Assembly (NCBI GenBank): GCA_036378435.1
Contig: DASUWK010000049.1
Coordinates: 1 to 64,000 of the forward strand
Reading direction: 5' to 3'
Source: DASUWK01 sp036378435
Lineage (GTDB): Bacteria > Chloroflexota > Dormibacteria > Dormibacterales > Dormibacteraceae
DNA length: 64,000 nucleotides
Part shown: piece after piece, positions 23,795-30,842 of the stretch
Position numbering within the stretch: position 1 is the first letter of the stretch
Layout of the letters: each line of letters opens with the position of its first letter
The notes under the pieces: model-generated
What the model was told of the DNA's origin: nothing
The model's database searches: none
What the model saw: only the letters and a program-made list of their open reading frames with translations
Made by a program: the position numbers and the translations under genes

Positions 23795-24199
23795 ATGGCC
23801 GGTCCGGTTGTCGTCGACCCCTCCGCACCCTCACGTCCGCGTCCGAACTTCGGCACGGCCACAGCTGCCGACATCCCGGCATTCCTGGGCGTCATGCAGG
23901 TGCTGCACCAGGAGCCCAACTCGGCGGCGTTCAGCCGGCTCCTGAGCGGCCGCCTGCAGGAACAGGACTACATCCCGCTGGCCCACCTCTTCGAGGAGAT
24001 CTCGACGCTCGCGGTGCATGGGCTGATCAGCGAGGACCTGCTGTTCGACGCGTTCGCGTTCGACCTCTACTGGGAGCACTTCCGCGAGCACATCGAGCGC
24101 CTCCGCAGCGAGACGGGCAACGCGAAGTTCTGCGAGAACTTCGAGACGGCGGCCAACGCCGCCCGCCAATATCGCGACCTCCGGCCAGCCAAGCGCTGA
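23795..24199 (+). CDS. Hypothetical protein, DUF4760-like
   Basis: A 134-residue, mainly helical soluble protein. The middle FEEISTLAVHGLISEDLLFDAFAFDLYWEHF resembles the 'FxxLxxLVxxGLIdexLvfdxw' pattern of DUF4760-type proteins; no function is known for that group. The ATG at 23795 is supported by AAGGAGG about 8 bases upstream. It is probably co-transcribed with the F420-family gene. Confidence 0.65.
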   Translation: MAGPVVVDPSAPSRPRPNFGTATAADIPAFLGVMQVLHQEPNSAAFSRLLSGRLQEQDYIPLAHLFEEISTLAVHGLISEDLLFDAFAFDLYWEHFREHIERLRSETGNAKFCENFETAANAARQYRDLRPAKR

Positions 24200-24231
24200 A
24201 ATCGATGATTTGGCGGGTGCACGGTGGGGTA

Positions 24232-24325
24232 GACTCGTTGAGTCGCTCGCAGTGAGCGTCCTTCGTCGGTCGGTCCCTCTTCTTCTCGAACAGCCGCCGT
24301 CGTTAGTTCAGTTGCGTTCGAGAAG
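24232..24325 (+). promoter_or_regulatory. Structured 5' leader of the cold-shock gene
   Basis: The 142-bp gap before the cold-shock gene holds three inverted repeats on the coding strand: GACTC/GAGTC (24232-24244), CGCTC/GAGCG (24245-24259), and a perfect 10-bp pair CTTCTCGAAC (24282-24291) with GTTCGAGAAG (24316-24325). The last arm ends just before the TTAGGAG ribosome site (24326-24332). Leaders of cspA-type genes are known to refold with temperature; the sequence shows only the repeats, so regulation is inference. A TAGACT -10-like hexamer is at 24230-24235, but without a convincing -35. Confidence 0.5.
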
Positions 24326-24341
24326 TTAGGAGTCCGCCATC

Positions 24342-24539
24342 ATGAATGGCACCGTTAAGAAGCTCGTGTCGGACCGAGGCTTTGGCTTCATCGCCGCCGA
24401 CGACGGCAAGGAGTACTTCTTCCACCGGAGTGGCGCCGCCGACTTCGACCGCTTGGTCGGAGGCGAGTCGGTGAGTTTCGAGGTCGAGCCGAGCCCGAAG
24501 GGCCCGCGCGCCGGCCGGGTGGAGATCACCCAGAACTAA
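24342..24539 (+). CDS. Cold-shock domain protein
   Basis: A 65-residue single cold-shock domain protein, an RNA chaperone binding single-stranded nucleic acid. RNP1 is RGFGFI (residues 12-17) and RNP2 is YFFHRS (25-30); the N-terminal GTVKKLVSDRGFGFIAADDG and the final RAGRVEI strand are normal. The TTAGGAG site sits 9 bases before the ATG. It is a single-gene transcript with a long structured leader and a strong intrinsic terminator 16 bp after the stop. Confidence 0.95.
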   Translation: MNGTVKKLVSDRGFGFIAADDGKEYFFHRSGAADFDRLVGGESVSFEVEPSPKGPRAGRVEITQN

Positions 24540-24555
24540 TCCGAGTGGATTGAGA

Positions 24556-24584
24556 GGGCGCCGCGTGAGCGGCGCCCTTTTTTT
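24556..24584 (+). terminator. Intrinsic terminator of the cold-shock gene
   Basis: A perfect 9-bp GC-rich stem (GGGCGCCGC/GCGGCGCCC) with a GTGA loop, followed at once by seven T residues (24578-24584). It is the clearest intrinsic terminator in the window. Confidence 0.93.
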
Positions 24585-24589
24585 GTCGC

Positions 24590-24632
24590 CGGCACAAAAC
24601 GAACGAGCCGGCCAGCAGGCTGACCGGCTCGT
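24590..24632 (-). terminator. Likely terminator of nrdJ
   Basis: On the minus strand, 28 bp after the nrdJ stop, an ACGAGCCGG/CCGGCTCGT inverted repeat (outer arms 24603-24611 and 24624-24632, with CAGC/GCTG pairing inside) is followed by the T-rich stretch TTCGTTTTG. It sits back to back with the cold-shock terminator, separating two converging transcripts. Confidence 0.65.
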
Positions 24633-24659
24633 CGCAGGGGGGGAGGGTGGTGCTCTAGA

Positions 24660-27470
24660 TCAGCTGCACCCCGTGGTGGCGCCGCAGTTCATGCACTTGT
24701 AGCAAGAGCCTGAGCGCACCGTGATCGCGCCGCATTCCGAGCACGCCGGCGCGTCGGTGTCCACCACGAACGCGACCTTGGTGGCCCCGCCGTTGCCGGT
24801 TTCCTTGTGCGCTATGACCTTCAGCTCCGGCTTGGCCTCGGCCTTGTCTGTTGCGCCCTGCGCGCGCCCGGCGGGCGGCAGCGGGGGCTTCACGTCCTCG
24901 CGCTGGATGATCCCTACCGCCTCCTGGTCCTCCATGGTCAGGAAGCGGCTCGCCAGGTACCTGAAGATGTAGTCGACCAGCGACTTGGCGATCGGGATCT
25001 GCGGATTCTTGGTGAAGCCAGACGGTTCGAAGCGCATGTGGCTGAACTTGTCGACCATGCTCTTGAGCGGCACGCCGTACTGCAGCGCGACCGACGTCTG
25101 GGTTGCGAAGGCGTCCATCAGGCCCGAGATCGTCGAGCCCTCCTTCGCCATCGTCACGAAGATCTCGCCCGGAGTCCCATCCTCGTAGAGGCCGACGGTG
25201 ACGTAGCCCTCGTGGCCCTGGATGTCGAACTTGTGGGTGATCGAGCGGCGCTCATCCGGCAGCCGCCGGCGCACCGGTCGGTGCTCGACCGTGACGGCCT
25301 TCTCGTCGACCTTGGTCGAGCGCCCGGCGTCTGAATCCTTGGAGGTGTTCAGCGGCTGCGAGCGCTTGCACCCGTCGCGATAGATCGCGATGCACTTGAG
25401 GCCGAGCTTCCAGGACTCGATGTACGTCTGCTCGATGTCCTCGACGGTCGCCTCGTGCGGGAGGTTGACCGTCTTCGACTGCGAGCCGGAGATGAACGGC
25501 TGGACCGCCGCCATCATCCGCACGTGCCCCATCGGCGCGATCGAGCGGACCCCGTTGAGAGGCTTGAAGGCGCAGTCGAACACCGGCAGGTGGTGGTCGA
25601 GGATTTGCGGGGCGCCTTCGATCGTCTCGTGCTCGTCGATGTAGTCGACGATGTCCTTGACCTGCTCCTCGCCGTAGCCGAGCCTGCGCAACGCCGCGGG
25701 AACAGTCTGGTTGACGATCTTCAGCAGACCGCCGCCGACCAGCTTCTTGTACTTGACCAGCGCCAGGTCCGGCTCGATGCCGGTCGTGTCGCAGTCCATC
25801 ATCAGGCCGATCGTCCCGGTCGGAGCCAGCACGGTCGCCTGAGCGTTGCGGTACCCGTGGCGCTCGCCGAGGGCGACCGCGTCGTCCCAGGTCTCGCCGG
25901 CGGCGTCGACCACGTCCAGCTTCTCACCGCCACCCACCAGCGCATACGCCGCGGTGCGGTGCTTGTTCATGACCCGCAGCATCTCGTTGCGGTTCTTCGA
26001 GAACTCGCTGAACGGCCCTTTGACTGCCGCCATGCGCGCCGACTGCGCATAGGCCTCGCCGGTCATGATCGCAGTCACGGCGCCCGCGAAGCGGCCGCCC
26101 TCGGCGGAGTCGTAGGCCAGGCCCATCGACATCAGCAGCGCGCCCAGGTTGGCGTAGCCGAGGCCGAGCGGGCGGAGCGCCTCCGAGTTCTTGGCGATGG
26201 CCGGAGTGGGGTACGAGGCGTTCGAGACCAGGATCTCCTGGGCCGTGAAGCAGACATCCACCGCCTGCTTGAAGCGCTCCACATTGAAGCTGCCGTCTTC
26301 CTCCTGGAACTTCAGCAGGTTCAAGGACAGCAGGTTGCAGGCGGTGTCGTCGAGGAAGACGAACTCGCTGCAGGGATTGGTCGCGTTGATGCGGCCCGTG
26401 TTCGGGACGCAGTTCCAGTCCTGGATGGTGGTGTCGAACTGCAGTCCGGGATCTCCGCAGATCCAGGCGGCGTCCGAGATCTCACGCATCACGTCGCGCG
26501 CCTTGAAGGTGTCCATGACACCACCGCCGACGACCTTCTTGGTCTCCCACTTGCCGCCCTTCTCGACGGCTTCCATGAACTCGTCGGTCACGCGCACCGA
26601 GTGGTTCGCGTTCTGGAACTGGACTGAGTCATAGGCGCCGCCCGGGACGTTGAACCCGGCGTCGTAGCCGGCCTCGATCAGCGCCCAGGCCTTCTTCTCC
26701 TCGCCGGCCTTGCACTGGATGAACTCGAGGACGTCGGGGTGATCCGCGTTGAGGATGACCATCTTCGCCGCGCGCCGAGTCGTCCCGCCGGACTTGATCG
26801 AGCCCGCGAACGAGTCGTAGCCGCGCATGAAGGAGACGGGACCCGACGCGGTGCCGCCGCCGGACAGCTGCTCGCGGGACGAACGCAGCACAGACAGGTT
26901 CGTGCCCGTGCCGGAGCCGAACTTGAACAGCATGCCCTCGGTCTTGACGAGGTCGAGGATCGAGGACATCGAGTCCTGGACCGAGTTGATGAAGCAGGCG
27001 GACGCCTGCTGCTCCCGCCCGGCGACGCCAATGTTGAACCACACCGGGCTGTTGAAGGATGCGTGCTGCGTCACCAGGATGAAGCGCAGGTCCTCGGCCC
27101 AGTTGTCGGCGTCTGCGGCGGTCGCAAAGTAGCCGCCCTCGACGCCCCAGCGCTTGATGGTGTCGACGACGCGGTCGATGAGCTGTTTGACGCTGGTCTC
27201 GCGCTCCGGGCTGCCCTGGGCGCCCCGGAAGTACTTCTGGGCGACGACGTTGATCGCCAGCTGCGACCAGGAGCGGGGGACCTCGACGTCCTTCTGCTCG
27301 AAGATGGCCTGGCCCTTCTCGCCGGTGATGGCGGCGGTGCGGCGCTCCCACTCGACCAGGTCGTACGCGTGAGCGCCGGGAGGAGTGAAGCGGCGTTCGA
27401 AATGAAGCCCTGAGGCTGGCTGGGGTTTCCGGCTGGCTCCGGCTGCGACGTCGGCTACGTTCTTGGCCAT
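24660..27470 (-). CDS. nrdJ: Vitamin B12-dependent (class II) ribonucleoside-diphosphate reductase
   Basis: A 936-residue adenosylcobalamin-dependent reductase converting ribonucleotides to deoxyribonucleotides. Seen: VVAQKYFRG and WGVEGGYFAT in the N-terminal part, the substrate-site ACFINSVQDSMSSILD and FGSGTGTNLSVLRSS, the NPCSEFVFLDDTACNL segment, VLAPTGTIGLMMDCDTTG, and a C-terminal zinc-ribbon-like tail with paired cysteines (ACSECG, CYKCMNCG, TGCS) typical of NrdJ. Oxygen-independent and metal-cofactor-free, it ties DNA synthesis to B12 supply. It is the only reductase in the window. Upstream lie a near-consensus promoter and paired NrdR-like boxes. The mRNA leader is about 130 nt with an AAGGAGG site 14 bases before the ATG. 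Confidence 0.96.
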   Translation of the reverse strand: MAKNVADVAAGASRKPQPASGLHFERRFTPPGAHAYDLVEWERRTAAITGEKGQAIFEQKDVEVPRSWSQLAINVVAQKYFRGAQGSPERETSVKQLIDRVVDTIKRWGVEGGYFATAADADNWAEDLRFILVTQHASFNSPVWFNIGVAGREQQASACFINSVQDSMSSILDLVKTEGMLFKFGSGTGTNLSVLRSSREQLSGGGTASGPVSFMRGYDSFAGSIKSGGTTRRAAKMVILNADHPDVLEFIQCKAGEEKKAWALIEAGYDAGFNVPGGAYDSVQFQNANHSVRVTDEFMEAVEKGGKWETKKVVGGGVMDTFKARDVMREISDAAWICGDPGLQFDTTIQDWNCVPNTGRINATNPCSEFVFLDDTACNLLSLNLLKFQEEDGSFNVERFKQAVDVCFTAQEILVSNASYPTPAIAKNSEALRPLGLGYANLGALLMSMGLAYDSAEGGRFAGAVTAIMTGEAYAQSARMAAVKGPFSEFSKNRNEMLRVMNKHRTAAYALVGGGEKLDVVDAAGETWDDAVALGERHGYRNAQATVLAPTGTIGLMMDCDTTGIEPDLALVKYKKLVGGGLLKIVNQTVPAALRRLGYGEEQVKDIVDYIDEHETIEGAPQILDHHLPVFDCAFKPLNGVRSIAPMGHVRMMAAVQPFISGSQSKTVNLPHEATVEDIEQTYIESWKLGLKCIAIYRDGCKRSQPLNTSKDSDAGRSTKVDEKAVTVEHRPVRRRLPDERRSITHKFDIQGHEGYVTVGLYEDGTPGEIFVTMAKEGSTISGLMDAFATQTSVALQYGVPLKSMVDKFSHMRFEPSGFTKNPQIPIAKSLVDYIFRYLASRFLTMEDQEAVGIIQREDVKPPLPPAGRAQGATDKAEAKPELKVIAHKETGNGGATKVAFVVDTDAPACSECGAITVRSGSCYKCMNCGATTGCS

Positions 27471-27601
27471 CTTCTAGGTTGAAGCCTCCTTGCGGCTCCG
27501 CTGGTGCGGGGCGGTGATCCTCCCGATGGGTTCGGTCTGGCGGGGATGGAAGAGGCCCCAGAGCATGCCCGCCACGTTATGCCCCAGGGCCTCCGAACTA
27601 C
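27471..27601 (-). promoter_or_regulatory. Structured 5' leader of nrdJ
   Basis: From the predicted transcript start to the nrdJ ATG is about 130 nt with no supportable gene. On the minus strand a long hairpin is possible: outer arms GAGGCCC and GGGCCTC, inner arms GGGCAT and ATGCTC with one G-U pair, around ACGTGGCGGGC. A CGGGAGGATC segment and the AAGGAGG ribosome site follow. I do not see the conserved cobalamin riboswitch B12 box. It could be a different nrdJ-leader RNA or have no regulatory role. Confidence 0.4.
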
Positions 27602-27608
27602 GCCGCTC

Positions 27609-27637
27609 ATGTTACGACCGGGCCGCCGGCCTGTCAA
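27609..27637 (-). promoter_or_regulatory. Sigma-70-type promoter of nrdJ
   Basis: On the minus strand TTGACA (27632-27637, a perfect -35) and TAACAT (27609-27614, -10) are separated by exactly 17 bp. This predicts transcription from about 27601, giving a 130-nt leader before nrdJ. Confidence 0.82.
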
Positions 27638-27644
27638 GACCAAA

Positions 27645-27692
27645 ACACAAGATATTTGGTGGGTTTCATGGCTCAGACCCCATATGTCGGGG
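27645..27692 (-). promoter_or_regulatory. Pair of NrdR-box-like palindromes upstream of the nrdJ promoter
   Basis: Box 1 (27645-27660) reads ACACAAGATATTTGGT on the plus strand, matching 13 of 16 positions of the general NrdR box ACACWATATATWGTGT. Box 2 (27677-27692) reads ACCCCATATGTCGGGG, a weaker match with dyad symmetry. Their centres are 32 bp apart, the spacing known for paired NrdR boxes, and box 1 ends 7 bp from the -35. NrdR is the ATP/dATP-sensing repressor of reductase genes. Binding is inferred; nrdR itself is not in the window. Confidence 0.65.
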
Positions 27693-27737
27693 TAATAGCT
27701 GTGCAGAACCCTGTCCATAGCTTGGGGATTCTAGGTG

Positions 27738-28760
27738 CTAACCCTGTGGATTTCCGGCCGCCAGAGTTGGGGATTCATCGCCCTCCATCAGGTGGAGCAT
27801 CGGCTGGCTCTCGAGCTTCTCCGCAGCCTGGATTCCCTGCGTCGCCGCCCGGATCCGAGCCGCCACCTGCTTGCCCTCACCGTAGGCGTTCTGGAGCATC
27901 ACCGTCGCCCGCTGGAGACGGTTTTCGAAGACCCCGTCCAGCGCCTCCAGCTGCCGGTCGATCTCCATCAGGCAGGCCTGGAGGTTGTCGAGGTCGACGG
28001 TGCGCGCGAACTGCAGGTGCAGCTGGTAGAGCAGCAGGAGGTAGGGGAGTGTCATCGAGTAGCCGACGATCAGCACGTGGCGCTTGTGGGCCTCGCCAAA
28101 GGCCGAACGGCACACGGAGTAGGCCGCGTCGGGCACCGCCGCGAGGGCAAACGGCGCCGTGGTGGCCGGGTCGATGTACTGCGAGACCTCGCGAACGCGC
28201 TTCTCGACCTCCTTCTCCGCCTGCGCCGCCAGCTGCTGGCGCCGACCGGGATCCAGGTCGGGCGCCGAGAGCTGCTCGAGGGCCTGGCTCGAGGTCCACT
28301 TCGAGTCCACCGGCAGGAGCTTGCCGCCGGGCAGCCGGATGGCGAACTCGACCACCTTGCCGTTGACCCAGGCGTTGCGGTGGATCATCTCGGGCGGGAG
28401 GTGCTTGAAGGCCTCCTCGAGGATGTTCTCGCCCGCGGCGCCCCGGGTGGAGCTGCCGGCGATGATCGCCTCGAGACGGCGCAGGCTCTGCCTCGACTCG
28501 TCGTCGACCTGCTGCCGCGCCGCGAGGGCGGCCCGAAAAGACTCGAAGGCCGAGTGTGTCTGCGTCAACCGGTCACGGATCTCGGCGACCTGCCCGTCCT
28601 GGGCACGACCGCCGGCGTCGAGATGCGCTCGCAGCTCGGCGAGCTCCCGTGACTGGCTTTCCGCCCGCTTTCCCAAGTTGGCGACGAGCGCCCAGACGGC
28701 CGCCGTTCCGCATACGATGAGCACCAGCAGCAGCGCGAACAAGAGTTCGAAACCCGACAT
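27738..28760 (-). CDS. rmuC: RmuC-family DNA recombination protein
   Basis: A 340-residue RmuC-family protein, thought to limit inversions between short inverted repeats. It has an N-terminal membrane helix (about residues 3-25), a coiled coil (about 28-95: LGKRAESQSRELAELRAHL onwards) and a nuclease-like domain with STRGAAGENILEEAFKHLP, EFAIRLPGGKLLPVDSKWT and YSVCRSAFGEAHKRHVLIVGYSM. The ATG at 28760 begins directly before the membrane helix; the in-frame extension to 28796 adds 12 poor residues. About 100 bp of leader region with an ACCCTGT-containing direct repeat lies between its stop and the nrdJ control region. Confidence 0.88.
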   Translation of the reverse strand: MSGFELLFALLLVLIVCGTAAVWALVANLGKRAESQSRELAELRAHLDAGGRAQDGQVAEIRDRLTQTHSAFESFRAALAARQQVDDESRQSLRRLEAIIAGSSTRGAAGENILEEAFKHLPPEMIHRNAWVNGKVVEFAIRLPGGKLLPVDSKWTSSQALEQLSAPDLDPGRRQQLAAQAEKEVEKRVREVSQYIDPATTAPFALAAVPDAAYSVCRSAFGEAHKRHVLIVGYSMTLPYLLLLYQLHLQFARTVDLDNLQACLMEIDRQLEALDGVFENRLQRATVMLQNAYGEGKQVAARIRAATQGIQAAEKLESQPMLHLMEGDESPTLAAGNPQG

Positions 28761-28816
28761 GTGGTGGATCGTAGCACCGGGGCCCGCCTGCGGCAACCCT
28801 CGTTAACATTGCCCTC

Positions 28817-29278
28817 GTGGCAGTTCCCGACGCTCCTGGATTGGAGCCGGTTCCGGATCGAATCCCTCTCGAAGAGGTGTACCTGCGCATGGCCGAGGAG
28901 CTGGCCAAGCGCTCGACCTGCGCCCGCCTCCAGGTCGGGACGGTGATCACCACGCCGGACCTCACGCAGGTGCTGGGCATCGGCTACAACGGCAACGCCC
29001 GCGGGCTGCCCAACCACTGCGACTCCGACGAGCCGGGGCGGTGCGGCTGCATCCATAGTGAGCAGAACGCCCTGCTCAAGGCGGGCGCCCAGCTGCCCAA
29101 CAAGGTGATGTTCGTCACCTCGTCGCCCTGCGTGATGTGCGCCAAGATGATCGTCAACGGCAACGTCGCCAAGGTCTATTACCGGACCGGCTACCGCGAC
29201 ACCGCAGGCCTGCGGGTCCTGGAGGCGGCAGGGGTCGAGGTCCAGCAGTACGACCGCTGGCGGGATCTCTGGCGCTAA
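28817..29278 (+). CDS. Deoxycytidylate (dCMP) deaminase-family protein
   Basis: A 153-residue zinc deaminase of the ComEB/dCMP deaminase type, making dUMP for thymidylate synthesis. Zinc ligands: His80 (IHSEQNALL, with catalytic Glu82), Cys105 and Cys108 (SSPCVMCAKMIV). The ARLQVGTVI and GIGYNGNARGLPNHC segments are typical of the dCMP-specific branch. Start GTG 28817, divergent from rmuC (56 bp gap). Its proximity to nrdJ suggests a local nucleotide-supply theme. Confidence 0.9.
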   Translation: MAVPDAPGLEPVPDRIPLEEVYLRMAEELAKRSTCARLQVGTVITTPDLTQVLGIGYNGNARGLPNHCDSDEPGRCGCIHSEQNALLKAGAQLPNKVMFVTSSPCVMCAKMIVNGNVAKVYYRTGYRDTAGLRVLEAAGVEVQQYDRWRDLWR

Positions 29279-29297
29279 GGCGCTAGAGCGCTACCCC

Positions 29298-30005
29298 TCA
29301 GTCGACCTCGATCGACATCGACCCGTCGGCGGCCCGCACGATTCGCGGCTGCACCGCCGCGATCTCGGCCAGCCCGCGCGCCCGCTCGATGAAAACCTCC
29401 AGGTGGGGCTCGGCCACCACCGACTCCAGGACGCGCCGGGTGGCGAAGACGAGGTTGAACGACTCGTCTTCGAGCACGGCCCGCGGCGCCGCCCAGCGCC
29501 AGTCCACGACCTCGCCGGGTTGAGGGTGGACCGACTGCCCCTCCGGTAGCGGCGCCAGGTAGAAGCGCGTGTCGAAGCGCTTGCGGACGACCTCCGGAGT
29601 GATCCAGCGAGCGAAGTACACGAGCTCCTCAACCGCGGGGACCAGGCCCAGCGCCGACAGGGCCAGCACGTAGCCGCGGCCCTGCGCGACACGGTCGCGC
29701 ACGCTGGCGGCTTCATCAGCTGTGGCGAAACGGCCCTGGTGGCGCGCGAAGAGGACGCCGGCCTCCTCGAAGAGCTCGCGCACGGCCGCTGAGCGGTGGG
29801 GGTCGGGTTGGTTCTCGTCCTCGGCGTGCACGCTGCCGCCGGGAAAGACCCAGGCGCCCGCGGCGAAGTCGGCGCCACCCGGGCGCTGCACGAAGAGCAG
29901 CTCGAGCTCAGGCGCGTGGCGGTACAGCAGGACGGTCGCCGCCTGCCGGGGCGTGACCGGTTCGCCGTCGTGGAGTAGGGCCGCGCCGCCCGGTGGGATG
30001 GCGAT
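29298..30005 (-). CDS. NUDIX hydrolase (NUDT19-like), start codon unresolved
   Basis: A NUDIX-fold pyrophosphatase of about 235 residues. The box is AAVRELFEEAGVLF preceded by AGAWVFPGGSVHAEDE; later YFARWITPEVVRKRFDTRFYLA is typical of NUDT19-like CoA or acyl-CoA diphosphatases. The conserved sequence begins near AIAIPPGGAALLHDG, but the frame has no ATG/GTG/TTG between there and the divergent SDR gene. In-frame starts upstream would overlap that gene extensively. I place the 5' end at an ATC codon (30005) as a marker only; the true start is unknown. Confidence 0.78.
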   Translation of the reverse strand: MAIPPGGAALLHDGEPVTPRQAATVLLYRHAPELELLFVQRPGGADFAAGAWVFPGGSVHAEDENQPDPHRSAAVRELFEEAGVLFARHQGRFATADEAASVRDRVAQGRGYVLALSALGLVPAVEELVYFARWITPEVVRKRFDTRFYLAPLPEGQSVHPQPGEVVDWRWAAPRAVLEDESFNLVFATRRVLESVVAEPHLEVFIERARGLAEIAAVQPRIVRAADGSMSIEVD

Positions 30006-30036
30006 GGCCCGAGTGTATCCGGCACGATGCTTGGTT

Positions 30037-30792
30037 GTGGATCTCGGCCTGACCGGCAAGGTCGCGCTCGTCACCGGCGCCAGCCGCGGCATCGGACTCG
30101 CCATCGCCCAGGCCCTGGCCGCCGAGGGAGCCAGAGTGGCGATGGTCGCGCGCAACCGCGAACCCCTAGAGGCGGCGGCCAGCCCGCTCGGAGCTCTCCC
30201 AATCTCGGCGGACCTGACGGAGTTGTCCGGCTGCGAGAAGGCCGCAGCGGAAACGACCGCCCATCTCGGGCCGATCGAGGTCCTGGTCAACAATCTCGGC
30301 GGGCGCGCCGGGAGCTCGTGGGCTGACACTGGCGTGGAGGAGCTGAACGCGGCGATCGCGACCAACCTGCATCCCGCGGTGCGTCTGACCAAGGCTGTCC
30401 TGCCGGGGATGCGTGAGCGCGGCTGGGGCCGCATCGTGGTCGTCTCGAGCGTCTTCGGCCGCGAGGCCGGCGGCGCCCCGGCTTACAACGTCGCCAAGGC
30501 CGCCGAGCTCAGCTTCGTCACTTCGCTCGCACGTGAGGTCGCCGCGGATGGCGTCACCGTGAACGCCGTGGCTCCGGGCTCGGTGCTGTTCGAAGGCGGC
30601 TCGTGGTGGCGCCGGCAGCAGGAGAATCCAGACGCCATCGCCGACTTCGTCCGGCGGGAGCTGCCGCTGGGGCGCTTCGGGACGACGCGGGAGGTCGCTT
30701 CGGTTGTCGCCTTCCTGTGCTCCGAGCCGGCCGGCTACGTCAGCGGCGCGGCCTGGGCGGTCGACGGGGCGCAGTCGCGCAGCAACATCTGA
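30037..30792 (+). CDS. Short-chain dehydrogenase/reductase (SDR)
   Basis: A 251-residue classical SDR. The cofactor motif VTGASRGIGLAIAQALAAEG is at residues 11-30, NNLGG is the NNAG-equivalent, catalytic Ser is in VVSSVFG and Tyr-Lys in APAYNVAKAA. The C-terminal PLGRFGTTREVASVVAFLCS is typical of 3-oxoacyl-ACP reductase-like SDRs, so FabG-like activity or a related oxidoreduction is possible. Start GTG 30037, with TTG 30031 as an alternative. It ends 51 bp before nuoN, tail to tail. Confidence 0.9.
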   Translation: MDLGLTGKVALVTGASRGIGLAIAQALAAEGARVAMVARNREPLEAAASPLGALPISADLTELSGCEKAAAETTAHLGPIEVLVNNLGGRAGSSWADTGVEELNAAIATNLHPAVRLTKAVLPGMRERGWGRIVVVSSVFGREAGGAPAYNVAKAAELSFVTSLAREVAADGVTVNAVAPGSVLFEGGSWWRRQQENPDAIADFVRRELPLGRFGTTREVASVVAFLCSEPAGYVSGAAWAVDGAQSRSNI

Positions 30793-30810
30793 GGGAGAAG
30801 GTGACGGGGC

Positions 30811-30838
30811 CCCCGCGAAATCGCCAGATTTCGTGGGG
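30811..30838. terminator. Shared hairpin between converging SDR and nuo transcripts
   Basis: A 12-bp inverted repeat (CCCCGCGAAATC, loop GCCA, GATTTCGTGGGG, one G-T pair) sits in the 50-bp gap between the SDR stop and the nuoN stop. No T-run follows on either strand, so it is terminator-like rather than canonical. Confidence 0.5.
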
Positions 30839-30842
30839 TGGT

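Noticed and set aside
27471..27601. Cobalamin riboswitch upstream of nrdJ
   Set aside because: Looked for the conserved B12 box and core; not found in the leader. Only general hairpins are supported.
27455..27718. 87-codon minus-strand frame over the nrdJ control region
   Set aside because: It spans the promoter, leader and start of nrdJ, has no ribosome site and shows no family features.
27656..28366. 236-codon plus-strand frame opposite rmuC
   Set aside because: Pro/Arg/Ser-rich shadow of rmuC with no motif.
30811..30838. Hairpin between SDR and nuoN as another copy of the nuoE palindrome
   Set aside because: Both contain AATCGCC-like bases, but arms and loop differ; treated as a terminator-like hairpin.
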